The notes under the pieces: generated by a model
What the model was told of the DNA's origin: nothing
Databases searched by the model: none
Seen by the model: the letters and a program-made list of their open reading frames with translations, nothing else
Origin: JAHHUA01 sp036635475
GTDB lineage: Bacteria > Bacillota > Clostridia > Oscillospirales > Ruminococcaceae
Length of the DNA: 64,000 nucleotides
Direction: 5' to 3'
NCBI GenBank assembly: GCA_036635475.1
Contig: JAVWQH010000006.1
Coordinates: 1-64,000 of the forward strand
Part shown: positions 1-8,391 of the stretch, in pieces
How the letters are laid out: each line of letters begins with the position of its first letter
Numbering within the stretch: the first letter of the stretch is position 1
Program-made: the position numbers and the translations under genes

Positions 1-61
1 CAACAACAACCATAAGTTCAACGAGGGTAAAACCTTTTTTGTTTTTGAATAGTTTCTTCAT
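1..61 (-). CDS. Type IV prepilin, N-terminal fragment (cut by window edge)
   Basis: Only the first 20 codons are in the window. They read as a short basic leader (MKKLFKNKKG) followed by the prepilin signature FTLVELMVVV: the prepilin-peptidase site after Gly10, Phe at mature position 1 and Glu at position 5. A GGAGAG ribosome site lies about 9 bases upstream of the ATG at 59-61. The gene follows the pilus operon on the same strand but is separated from it by 210 bases that hold a promoter of their own. It could therefore be transcribed more strongly than the operon, as a major pilin would be. Family assignment from the signature is firm; major versus minor role cannot be decided. Confidence 0.85.
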   Translation of the reverse strand, partial: MKKLFKNKKGFTLVELMVVV

Positions 62-154
62 TTTCTTACACTCTCCATTAAAATAATTTTTTTTATTGTC
101 AGCAAATTTTAAATTTGCATGCAACCATTAAATAATCTCCATTAGCTTATAGTA

Positions 155-183
155 ATCATAACATATAAGTCATTATTTTACAA
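155..183 (-). promoter_or_regulatory. Promoter of the downstream prepilin gene
   Basis: On the minus strand TTGTAA (178-183) is followed after 17 bases by TATGAT (155-160), a good vegetative -35/-10 pair about 95 bases upstream of the prepilin start. The untranslated leader contains a short A/T inverted repeat (102-118). It suggests the edge pilin gene can be expressed independently of the long pil operon. Confidence 0.55.
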
Positions 184-271
184 GGGATATTTTGTAATAA
201 TTAGTATTATTTTCAGTTAAATTGTCTTTTCATAGGAATATACTAATTTACGTGCCAATCTTTGCATAATC

Positions 272-1648
272 TTATGGATTTTTTATCATTAAACCATGTT
301 TATTATTAAGATATTCAATTATTGCTTTGTTATCTTCCTTAGATGGTCTTTTAACAATAATTAATTCAGCAAGATCAAGACCATTTCCGCCGATTTTAGC
401 TTTTGCCCAATATCCTTTATTAGTAAACTCACCTGTATAGAGTTTCCAATCACCGGAAGTATTTGAATCAAAAGTCAATATATCTTTAGTTTTATCATCG
501 TCATCATCATCTGGGTCGTATTGCCTTACAAATCCGCCATTTGCAGATGTAGATGACTTTGCTACTGCGTACACATTATCTCCAGTATAAAAATCAGCAT
601 CGTGATTTTCCATTACAGCATCATTAAATGATAAATAATGAGTTCGATAAAAATTGGGATTGATACCGCCTGTTATTGATTGAATATCTGTTCCGTCTTT
701 TATTTCCGGCAATTTATTACCATCTTTTTCAAGATGCTCACCGTTTGGAACACCATTATCAGGTCTTTCACTGTAAATATAATTATTCGTTCCTGTTAAA
801 TCTGCTTTCATTTTTTCTGTATTCACAGATGGGTCTATTAACAATTTATATTCACCTTTAGTTAATTTTGGCAATGGGCTAACGTATACGAAATTTGTTA
901 CCAACGTATTTCCCATTGTACCATATGTACTGCCCGCAGTTACTGAACATGCTAATATTTTTCCTTTATATCTATCTTTTATGATTAATTTATTCTTTTT
1001 TTCACCATCAATAGCTATAAAATTATTTGGACAAACTGGGTATTCACCATCAATCATATCCTCCACTACCAGATAATGCTGTTCACCAGTTGGTACTGAA
1101 TGGAAATTTATATTAGCTTCATACCATTGAAAAATATTTTTTTGAAAGTTAATCTCATTACCATCTTTTTTTACCTTAGCATCTGCTGTGACATCTTCGC
1201 CGGTAGCAAAATAAACTACTTCCGGTTGCTTTGAATTAATCTTTAAAGTTGCATTTTCAATAGTTGGCACACCTGGCTTAACAGGAACTCGAAAATCAGC
1301 TACTCCTGTATCTAATCTGAAAGTAGTTTCGCCTGTTACATTATCCTTTACGTCAGCACTCACATAATAGCATGCTATTCCTTTGTCAAACATAACAACT
1401 TTTTTTGACTCATCGTATAGTGTTGTATCTAATTGATCACCAAGTGTAATTGCATTAAGCTTATCATCTAGCGCTTTTGTTTCAATTTCAACTTCATTTT
1501 GTGCTGAGTATAAATTATCTTGTAGCAAAGTTGTTTGAATATTTATAAGTTCTTGATATTGGAAAAACTTTGCCATAACAATTACCGATACACTCAAGAG
1601 AGCCATCGCAATGATTACCTCAATTATTGTAAAGCCTTCATTATTCAA
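272..1648 (-). CDS. Modular minor type IV pilin with C-terminal lectin-like (LamG/concanavalin-type) domain
   Basis: 458 residues, starting at a TTG nine bases after GGAGG. Residues 1-32 are a class III prepilin signature (NNEGFTIIEVIIAMALLSV) with cleavage after Gly5, Phe +1 and Glu +5, then a hydrophobic helix. The remainder is far longer than a normal pilin. The last ~130 residues resemble concanavalin-like/LamG modules: an early strand with YLSFND, then a stretch like NVYAVAKSS, an acidic insertion (five Asp in a row) and the typical closing pattern LAELIIVKRPS...IIEYLNNKHG, which matches the 'AEIIIYNRALS..ERQKVEKYLA.KYG' end of such domains. It is the last gene of the operon, 33 bases after the vWA pilin. 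I infer a pilus-tip adhesin like the lectin-bearing pilin of Streptococcus sanguinis. The pilin call is strong; the lectin call is moderate. Confidence 0.75.
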   Translation of the reverse strand: MNNEGFTIIEVIIAMALLSVSVIVMAKFFQYQELINIQTTLLQDNLYSAQNEVEIETKALDDKLNAITLGDQLDTTLYDESKKVVMFDKGIACYYVSADVKDNVTGETTFRLDTGVADFRVPVKPGVPTIENATLKINSKQPEVVYFATGEDVTADAKVKKDGNEINFQKNIFQWYEANINFHSVPTGEQHYLVVEDMIDGEYPVCPNNFIAIDGEKKNKLIIKDRYKGKILACSVTAGSTYGTMGNTLVTNFVYVSPLPKLTKGEYKLLIDPSVNTEKMKADLTGTNNYIYSERPDNGVPNGEHLEKDGNKLPEIKDGTDIQSITGGINPNFYRTHYLSFNDAVMENHDADFYTGDNVYAVAKSSTSANGGFVRQYDPDDDDDDKTKDILTFDSNTSGDWKLYTGEFTNKGYWAKAKIGGNGLDLAELIIVKRPSKEDNKAIIEYLNNKHGLMIKNP

Positions 1649-1681
1649 AACAATAGTCCTCCTTGCTTTTCTTGATATTTG

Positions 1682-3460
1682 TTATATCATTGGTCCATCA
1701 AGAAATGATGATGAAACTTTAATATCAGTAACAATTTTAGTGATTGCTTGTGTTAGTGAGTCACCTGTTGTTGTATTGAAAATATACTTCTCAGGGTCTT
1801 TTATCTCAAATGCCTTCATAATTTCTTCACTCTGAGCATTCAATCCATGCTCTGTACTTGATAAATTTACTATATAAACAGTTGGTTTTGGGAAATTTAG
1901 ATCAGGATTCTTTTCTGCAACAAAATGCTCTGCTGTGAATATTGCGTAATCAGTTCCTCTTAACCTTTTTTTGCCATCGTAAACATAATTCAGATCGTCA
2001 TTAGCGTTTCGTTTTGTCTTGCCAAAATCACCTTTCCAATAGAAATTCTCATAATTATGCATATAACCTTCGCCATACTCCTTTATCATTTCTTTTTCAT
2101 GATCCAATGAATCTTCAGATGTATAAGTTATAGTTTGAGTTTCACCATCAGTTAAAAGAATTACAAATGTTGGTATGTTCTTATCTTCATCTTTTGTATA
2201 AGTTTTATAGAGTTTATTCAATTGAAAATATGCGTTTCTTATTCCACCGCCAATATTTGTATTGGGTTTAAATTTTAAATCATTTATTTTCTTTTTAAGC
2301 CTTTGAGCATTACTTGTCAATGCTTTAGATCCGTTTTCCCTTATATCTGTTATGTCCTGCCCATCTTCACTGAATTTAACCAATCCTATTCTTAACTCTT
2401 CACTGTTAGTTTTAGTTAATGAATCAATTAATGCCACAGCATTTTTTTTCAGAGCAGTACCTCTAATTTCGCCACCACAGAAATCGCATATTCCGTCACC
2501 ATTATCATCACATCGTGTTCGTGTATGAACTATATCATCAACAGGTTTTTTGCACCATTCATGATTGCATATGCCATCGCCAACCCACTTTTTTTTCTCT
2601 TCATCATATTTATCAAAATCATATACGGGGTGCATCCCATGATCACCTTTAAAGCACCACTTCATACTATTAGAAATATCCATAATAAAGACCATATTAG
2701 CTTTTACAGTCTCTGTTTGGCTACCCTCGACTTTATAGTCTTCATCGTGGAATGCAATAGCGGTTGCAGGATTAATTGTTGAACCTCGATAAACAATTTG
2801 CAAAGAATTTAAGCCGCCCATTTCAGTTTCCACGTTGAGCAAATCATCTCCAACTTTGGTTTTTGCACCGCTGGAAACATCATAATAAGCTACATTTAAT
2901 TTATATTTAATTGAACTGTCAGCTATGCCCTCTTTACTTCCGGACGAAGGTGTGAGAACAAAATTATATTCAACTTGATATCCTGTTTTAGGGTCAACAA
3001 ATTCAAATCCCAAAATGGTTTCGATGAACCAGCCATTTGTGCCATTTTGTATTTTAACTTGATTTTTGTTTAATTTAGTAGGTTCTGTATCACCAACACT
3101 TTTAATATGTACAAGTGCCTTAGCCACCACACCTGTTTTTCCGTCAACCATTGCAGGTGGAATTTCAACATTTTCTTTAACTCCGATATAACTCCATGCC
3201 TTTGTAAGCTTGGAATTCACAAAGCTATTCTTTGGAACTGTGAAAACAGCATTAGCATATTTAATTGAGTTATCAAGAGTTTCCGTTACAAGTCTGCCTT
3301 GTTCTTTTATATCGTATGTTGCGTTTGTTCCGACAAATTCTGCTGATATAAACATTCTTGTGGAAATAAGAATGACAATAGCCGTTAAAACAATACCAAT
3401 AACCAATTCAATCAAAGTAAAACCTTGATTATTTGAAAGCAGTTTTCTGATTTTTTTCAT
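1682..3460 (-). CDS. Modular minor type IV pilin carrying a von Willebrand factor A (vWA) domain
   Basis: 592 residues with an AAGGGTGG ribosome site. The N-terminus has a basic leader, NNQGFTLIELVIGIVLTA and a ~25-residue hydrophobic helix, which is a class III prepilin signature. A pilin-like body follows to about residue 230. From ~255 a vWA fold begins with VFIMDISNS, the DxSxS MIDAS motif, and continues with a Thr in NTNIGGG near 400 and LLTDGE near 437. All five metal-coordinating positions are therefore present. Inserted after the first MIDAS strand is a Cys/His-rich stretch with DDNGDGICDFCG, which looks like a calcium- or zinc-binding loop. Metal-dependent vWA pilins act as tip adhesins for host or matrix proteins in streptococci; that role is inferred here. 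It sits in the pil operon between a PilX-like pilin and a lectin-like pilin. Confidence 0.88.
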   Translation of the reverse strand: MKKIRKLLSNNQGFTLIELVIGIVLTAIVILISTRMFISAEFVGTNATYDIKEQGRLVTETLDNSIKYANAVFTVPKNSFVNSKLTKAWSYIGVKENVEIPPAMVDGKTGVVAKALVHIKSVGDTEPTKLNKNQVKIQNGTNGWFIETILGFEFVDPKTGYQVEYNFVLTPSSGSKEGIADSSIKYKLNVAYYDVSSGAKTKVGDDLLNVETEMGGLNSLQIVYRGSTINPATAIAFHDEDYKVEGSQTETVKANMVFIMDISNSMKWCFKGDHGMHPVYDFDKYDEEKKKWVGDGICNHEWCKKPVDDIVHTRTRCDDNGDGICDFCGGEIRGTALKKNAVALIDSLTKTNSEELRIGLVKFSEDGQDITDIRENGSKALTSNAQRLKKKINDLKFKPNTNIGGGIRNAYFQLNKLYKTYTKDEDKNIPTFVILLTDGETQTITYTSEDSLDHEKEMIKEYGEGYMHNYENFYWKGDFGKTKRNANDDLNYVYDGKKRLRGTDYAIFTAEHFVAEKNPDLNFPKPTVYIVNLSSTEHGLNAQSEEIMKAFEIKDPEKYIFNTTTGDSLTQAITKIVTDIKVSSSFLDGPMI

Positions 3461-3478
3461 TTATGTCCACCCTTTCCA

Positions 3479-4006
3479 CTACAATGTTTTATCTTCAGTA
3501 AGTATGTCGAACACTTGAATAAATGGTTTATCAATGTTTATTCTAAATTCATAGTACATTACAAATTCTTTCGCACTATTTCCAGTAGTATTAGTATTAA
3601 CAGCATTACCGCCGGGAAGTATGGTTTTTAAATAGACTACAGCCCATTCTTCAGAATTAATAGTTTTTTGAACTAGCTTGTAGGCAGTACGTCCAAGCAA
3701 TGTAACCTCACCATCAATTGTTCTAGTATGATCATAATTTTGAGTTTTGTTTAATTCACCGATTGTATCTAGTGGTCTAACTTTTCCATCTTTGCCTATC
3801 AACGAAGCTTTTGCAACTGAGGCTACTTCTTTTGACAGATAATATGCACGAGTATTTAGCTGTTGTATTCCCACAGCATTATACAATTGCTTATTTCTAG
3901 CCAAAGCCGCAGTAGTTAGAACCATAATAACCACTATGAAAACCAAGACATAAATAAGCGCACTTCCGTCTTTATTCTTTAAAATATTTTTAATACGTTT
4001 AATCAT
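3479..4006 (-). CDS. PilX-like minor pilin / pilus assembly protein
   Basis: About 175 residues when started at the ATG at 4004-4006, which has AAAAGAGA upstream. An earlier in-frame ATG at 4024 lacks a ribosome site. The N-terminus MIKRIKNILKNKDGSALIYVLVFIVVIMVLTT is a basic leader, a Gly that could be a prepilin-peptidase site and a long hydrophobic helix, but the +1 residue is Ser and there is no FTLIE. This form is typical of PilX/GspK-like minor pilins with 'GSALI' leaders. The body has no motif I recognise. It lies 18 bases before the vWA pilin in the same operon. Likely role: priming or tip component of the pilus. Confidence 0.7.
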   Translation of the reverse strand: MIKRIKNILKNKDGSALIYVLVFIVVIMVLTTAALARNKQLYNAVGIQQLNTRAYYLSKEVASVAKASLIGKDGKVRPLDTIGELNKTQNYDHTRTIDGEVTLLGRTAYKLVQKTINSEEWAVVYLKTILPGGNAVNTNTTGNSAKEFVMYYEFRINIDKPFIQVFDILTEDKTL

Positions 4007-4058
4007 ATTTACATCTCTTTTCATAAAAATGAATATTGAAAGTTATAAGCAATTACTT

Positions 4059-4472
4059 TTATCTATTATATTTCAATATTAAATCGCTGTTATTATCTCC
4101 CATTTTAGGAAAAGTGGAAGTAAGCTCTATTGATTTTCCATCAGCAGAAAATGCTAATTCATATTTTGTATCTTTAGGATTGCCGTTATAACCTTTTGAG
4201 ATTATCTCAGATGGTTGATATCCTTTTTCATTTACAAGATATGGTGCTAAATCATCAACTTTTTTAGGCAATTTTCCATTATGACCTGAAGCATACATAG
4301 ATATTGAGGACACAATAAGATTGTGATTAGACTCAAAAGCCTTTATATTAGCATCTTTAGTGACATTAGTATACAAAGGGATAGCAATAGCTGTAAGGAT
4401 TCCCAAAACCGCAACAACAACCATAAGTTCTATCAGTGTAAAGCCTTTAATATCTTTGAATTTTTTAATCAT
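4059..4472 (-). CDS. pilA: Type IV pilin (major-pilin-like)
   Basis: 137 residues, the usual size of a major pilin. It begins MIKKFKDIKGFTLIELMVVVAVLGILTAIAIP, the textbook class III leader: cleavage after Gly10, Phe +1, Glu +5 and a Pro near mature position 22. The remainder is a compact globular domain (NHNLIVSSISMYASGHNGKLPKKVDDLAPYL) resembling PilE/GspG-type pilins with a short C-terminal beta region and no disulphide pair. It follows pilB by 36 bases. It could be the main structural subunit or share that role with the pilin at the left window edge. Confidence 0.88.
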   Translation of the reverse strand: MIKKFKDIKGFTLIELMVVVAVLGILTAIAIPLYTNVTKDANIKAFESNHNLIVSSISMYASGHNGKLPKKVDDLAPYLVNEKGYQPSEIISKGYNGNPKDTKYELAFSADGKSIELTSTFPKMGDNNSDLILKYNR

Positions 4473-4508
4473 AATAGCAGCACCTCTTTGTCTTAATATT
4501 TGAACAGC

Positions 4509-6182
4509 TTATACAATAACTCTCAATACTTCTTCAATTGAAGTAATTCCATCTTTAACTTTTTTAAAACCATCATCACGCAATGTTGTCATACCTTCTT
4601 CAATGGCAACTTTCTGTATTTCATGGTTAGTACCTCTTTTCAAGATAAGATGACGAATTTCTTCGCTGATTTGCATAAATTCATACACACCACGTCTACC
4701 TTTATAGCCAGTACTATTGCAAGATATACAGCCATGAGCTTTATATAATTTAATTTCTCTAGCATCTTTATCTATTGGAAAATCTGGAAATTGAGCCAAT
4801 ATTTCTTCTCGAGAAATTGTATATTCTTCTTTACATTTTGGGCATAAAACACGCACCAAACGTTGAGCTATTACACCAACTAAAGATGAAGCAGTCAAAA
4901 AGTTTTCTACGCCCATTTCTCCAAGTCTTGTTACAGCGCTTGCGGAGTCGTTAGTATGCAATGTTGATAAAACAAAGTGACCTGTTAATGCGGATTCAAC
5001 AGCAATTTGTGCTGTTTCTCTATCACGAATTTCTCCGATCATAATTACATCGGGGTCGCTTCTCAAAATCGAACGCAGTCCAGATGCAAATGTCATATTC
5101 GCTTTTGCATTCATTTGAACTTGATTCAAGCCTTCCATTCTCTTTTCTACTGGGTCTTCAAGAGTGATAATATTTTTATCAACTGTATTAAGTTCGCCCA
5201 AAGAGGCATACAGTGTTGTTGATTTACCACTACCTGTTGGACCTGTTACAAGCAAAAATCCATATGGCAATTTTAAAGTTGACATAAATCTTTTTTGATC
5301 TGAGTCCGGAAATCCTAAATCTTGAATTGTAACAACCTTGCTATCCCTGTGTAAAAGACGAATTGTAATTTTTTCTCCATATGCTGATGGAAGAGAGGCA
5401 ATACGTAAATCGACTGTCTTTCCATCAACTTTTATTGTTGCACGACCATCTTGCGGTACTCTTCTTTCAGCAATATCCATATTTGCCAAAACTTTAATTC
5501 TTGAAATGATAGATGGGTGTATTTTTGATGATTGCTCCATTACTTCGTGCAAAACACCATCAATACGATATCTAACTCTCATAGATTTTTCTTGGGGTTC
5601 AATATGTATATCACTTGCACCGGTTCTAATGGCATTATTGATAATTTGACCTGTTATAAGTACAGCAGGTTTTTCGGATTCTTCTGTTACTTCATCAAGG
5701 ATATCTTCATCATCATTGTCATCTGTTTCAAAGTTTGAAAGGTGTGTTGTGTAATGTTCAATAACTGTATTAAGTTCTGTATCTGATACAATTATAGGTT
5801 TTATTTGATATCCTGTTATAAAATTCAAATCGTCAATTGCTAATAAATCATTTGGATTTTCCATAGCAACAAGAAGTTTACCATCTTCAATGCCTATTGC
5901 CATCGCTTTATATCGTTTAGCTAAATCTTGTGGAATTAGATTAACATAATTAATGTCAATCTTCATATTGTTTAATGATGTAAAACCATAACCGGAATTG
6001 TCGCTTCTTGCTTTTGAAATATCTTCATCTTTGCAGAAACCTAATTCAATAAGAACACCGCCAAGCTTTATCGAAACACCCTCTGACATTTTATCGTTTT
6101 GGTATTTTAATGCCTGTTGAAGTTGTCCTTCCGTAATTACTCCATTATCTACAAGCCTAAGCCCCAAAGGTGTTTTAAGCAT
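4509..6182 (-). CDS. pilB: Type IV pilus assembly ATPase PilB
   Basis: 557 residues from the ATG at 6180-6182, chosen because AAAGGAGAA precedes it; an upstream in-frame start would overlap pilO and lacks a ribosome site. The N-terminal ~140 residues are a GspE/MshE N domain (LGLRLVDNGVITEGQLQQAL). The C-terminal ATPase has Walker A GPTGSGKSTT near residue 313, an Asp box, Walker B IMIGEIRD and a His box. A four-Cys zinc motif (CPKCKEE ... CISCNSTGYKG) sits in the C-terminal third, as in PilB/GspE extension ATPases. It powers pilin polymerisation from the cytoplasmic face through PilC and PilM. It is the only extension ATPase in the operon. Confidence 0.97.
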   Translation of the reverse strand: MLKTPLGLRLVDNGVITEGQLQQALKYQNDKMSEGVSIKLGGVLIELGFCKDEDISKARSDNSGYGFTSLNNMKIDINYVNLIPQDLAKRYKAMAIGIEDGKLLVAMENPNDLLAIDDLNFITGYQIKPIIVSDTELNTVIEHYTTHLSNFETDDNDDEDILDEVTEESEKPAVLITGQIINNAIRTGASDIHIEPQEKSMRVRYRIDGVLHEVMEQSSKIHPSIISRIKVLANMDIAERRVPQDGRATIKVDGKTVDLRIASLPSAYGEKITIRLLHRDSKVVTIQDLGFPDSDQKRFMSTLKLPYGFLLVTGPTGSGKSTTLYASLGELNTVDKNIITLEDPVEKRMEGLNQVQMNAKANMTFASGLRSILRSDPDVIMIGEIRDRETAQIAVESALTGHFVLSTLHTNDSASAVTRLGEMGVENFLTASSLVGVIAQRLVRVLCPKCKEEYTISREEILAQFPDFPIDKDAREIKLYKAHGCISCNSTGYKGRRGVYEFMQISEEIRHLILKRGTNHEIQKVAIEEGMTTLRDDGFKKVKDGITSIEEVLRVIV

Positions 6183-6207
6183 AAGAATATTCTCCTTTAT
6201 ATTAATA

Positions 6208-6786
6208 CTACCTATAGTATATTGAAAGTTGTGATTCAACTATTACATTTTTTTCACTGTTTGTCAAATTTAATGAAGAGATAACAGTTACTCTATAGTC
6301 CAAAGACAAAGTCTCGAGCATTGCCATTACGGATTCATATGAACCTTGCAATGATAATGATATTATGATTTTATGAGGGGTAAGCCCCATTGAACTATTT
6401 AAAACTGTGGTTTCGCCTGTTGTTGTTGCATCTACAACAGTTTCATCAACAATAACCTCTTCAAAAGCGATTTTATTCAATGTAACATCATATTCTTGTG
6501 ATAATTCACCAACTGTGTTGTAAATCTCATATTGCTCTATATTTTCAGGCAAAATTTCTTCAAATTCTTCAATGAGCTTATTCATTTTTGGTTCGTCTTC
6601 AGCAATATCTTTAAGTACTGCTACCTCATCGTTAAGTTGTGACAATACAACTTCATTTGACTTTATTGAATCAAGTGTTTTAAATATAGACACAACATTT
6701 AGCGATGAAAATATAATAGTTATAACAATTAAAGATGCAACAATGCTGATTGTAATTATTGAATTTCTATTATTACGAGAGTTCAT
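6208..6786 (-). CDS. pilO: Type IV pilus alignment protein PilO-like
   Basis: 192 residues with a GGGGTG ribosome site. It has a short cytoplasmic N-terminus, one membrane helix (about residues 10-32, ITISIVASLIVITIIFSS), a coiled-coil-prone segment (residues 35-85) and a C-terminal ferredoxin-like half with ISLSLQGSYESVMAMLETL, the typical PilO core. It is encoded directly after pilN (11 bases) and before pilB. In other bacteria PilN and PilO form the alignment complex linking cytoplasmic PilM to the outer parts. Sequence identity is low, as usual for this family, so the assignment rests on topology, the core motif and gene order. Confidence 0.85.
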   Translation of the reverse strand: MNSRNNRNSIITISIVASLIVITIIFSSLNVVSIFKTLDSIKSNEVVLSQLNDEVAVLKDIAEDEPKMNKLIEEFEEILPENIEQYEIYNTVGELSQEYDVTLNKIAFEEVIVDETVVDATTTGETTVLNSSMGLTPHKIIISLSLQGSYESVMAMLETLSLDYRVTVISSLNLTNSEKNVIVESQLSIYYR

Positions 6787-6797
6787 ATTGACACCCC

Positions 6798-7340
6798 TTA
6801 TTGCTTATTTTGTGATATTTGTATTGCAATTGTGAATCTGACCGCTCCATTATTATCGCCTGAACTTTCGCAATATGCTTTAGTTACATTTGGCAATTCA
6901 AGTAAAGCAGTTATGGTTCTTCCAACATCTGTTGGACTGTTTCCACCGCATCCAACCATAATTAAATCTTTTTCAACATCAGTTGAAATTGTTTCAATCC
7001 ATATTCCTGATGGTAATTGATTGGATATTTCGCTCACACTGTTTAGATATCTCTTGTCAGTTTCAATGATATTAGCTAAACATTGCTGATAGTCTTCAAC
7101 ATTTTTTTGCATATCCCTGTATTTTGAGTAGTATGTTATTTCTTCCTTGGTTGCTTGAATTTCAGTTTTGACATCTTCATCTTTTCCTTTATTGTTGTAA
7201 TAAATGAATGTTGTCGTTATTAAAATTGCCAATACACCCACAAGCACTGCAAGCAATGCCAATTTAACTATATTTAACTTATCGCTTTTTTCCGCGGATC
7301 TAATGTATTCCGGAGGAAGCAAAATAACTTGATTTTTCAT
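6798..7340 (-). CDS. pilN: Type IV pilus assembly protein PilN-like
   Basis: 180 residues with GGAGG seven bases upstream. The N-terminus contains the PilM-binding type motif INLLPPEYI in the form VILLPPEYIRS. A membrane helix follows at about 28-48 (LALLAVLVGVLAILITTTF), then a coiled-coil region and a PilN-like ferredoxin fold with LPSGIWIETIS. The gene follows pilM by 2 bases and precedes pilO. The N-terminal peptide would dock in the groove of PilM on the cytoplasmic side. Confidence 0.88.
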   Translation of the reverse strand: MKNQVILLPPEYIRSAEKSDKLNIVKLALLAVLVGVLAILITTTFIYYNNKGKDEDVKTEIQATKEEITYYSKYRDMQKNVEDYQQCLANIIETDKRYLNSVSEISNQLPSGIWIETISTDVEKDLIMVGCGGNSPTDVGRTITALLELPNVTKAYCESSGDNNGAVRFTIAIQISQNKQ

Positions 7341-7342
7341 TT

Positions 7343-8353
7343 TTATTCCTCCAATCCGCTTATTGACAAGCTTGTGGCAGCTGTATAATCTTTTTGTGTG
7401 TTATCAAGTATTCTTGGATAAACATTAATACATTTTACAATTTGAGCAACACTTTTGCCAATCTCTTTTGCAATATAATCAATATTATTATATTCGCCAC
7501 AAATATAAATTTCATCGATTTCATTTTTGTGCTGATTATGGAAAAAGTTAATTGAAGTTTTAATATCAGAATCTAATTGTTTAAATAGTAAATCTTTATT
7601 TATTTTCGTTCTCCAATATTCATCAAAAGGAAGATTTTTATTTTCAATTTCTTTATCATAAACAGTATCGCTTATTAATACAGTTCTCGTTAATAAAATA
7701 TCTCCGTTCAATGTAATAATTATGTTAATTGTTTCATAATCAATATACACTAATAAAACTGGTTTGTCGGGTTTAATCATGGGCAAAAAGCTTCTATAAA
7801 CTGCCAAAACAACCGAGTCAATATTTCCAACAGCTTTTCCACACATATCTGCCACTGAAATTATATTTTCAACATATGCTTTTTTTGCAGCAACAATTAG
7901 TGCGTTAACCATCAATTTTGAATCTTCTTCAAATTCATTATATAACACACTGTCAATTATAAACTCTGAAACTGCAGTTGGCAATACTTGTTGTGCACCA
8001 TATAGAACAATATTTTTCATTTTTGTATCATCTGCTTTAGGAAATGCAGCAATACGCAAAAGAACATTTTGATTTTTTGCGCCTATAATTAACGGAGCAT
8101 CAGAAAATCTATTTTCTCTTAACAACTTAGAAAGAAACTGACAGAATTTTTCGACATCGGTTATCATACCACTTTCGACAAGTCCATTTGGTAAATATAG
8201 TTTTGCAACAGTATCAATTTTAGGGTCACTTTGTTTTCCTGATGTTTCAACAGCAATAATTTCTGCTGCATCAATAAGTATTCCTATTGATTTTTTATAT
8301 AACTTTATAGTAGCACATTTGGGGGCATTTTTAATTTGTTTTTCGTTTGCCAT
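7343..8353 (-). CDS. pilM: Type IV pilus assembly protein PilM-like (actin-like ATPase fold)
   Basis: 336 residues, GGAGG ribosome site. It shows the PilM layout: an actin-like fold beginning with a strand (IGILIDAAEIIAVE), a central part with VLLVYIDYETINIIITLNGDILLTRT (the phosphate-2-like strand region) and a C-terminal EIYICGEYNNIDYIAKEIG segment. It is divergent, and the classical adenosine motif is not obvious, so ATP binding may be reduced. Position between pilC and pilN supports the call. It is cytoplasmic and expected to bind the PilN N-terminal peptide. Confidence 0.85.
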   Translation of the reverse strand: MANEKQIKNAPKCATIKLYKKSIGILIDAAEIIAVETSGKQSDPKIDTVAKLYLPNGLVESGMITDVEKFCQFLSKLLRENRFSDAPLIIGAKNQNVLLRIAAFPKADDTKMKNIVLYGAQQVLPTAVSEFIIDSVLYNEFEEDSKLMVNALIVAAKKAYVENIISVADMCGKAVGNIDSVVLAVYRSFLPMIKPDKPVLLVYIDYETINIIITLNGDILLTRTVLISDTVYDKEIENKNLPFDEYWRTKINKDLLFKQLDSDIKTSINFFHNQHKNEIDEIYICGEYNNIDYIAKEIGKSVAQIVKCINVYPRILDNTQKDYTAATSLSISGLEE

Positions 8354-8391
8354 AACAACTTTCCTCCGTTTGGATTCTTAATATGTTGGCA

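Noticed and set aside
102..118. A/T inverted repeat as a terminator of the pil operon
   Set aside because: On the minus strand it is followed by A runs, not T, and it lies inside the leader of the next pilin gene.
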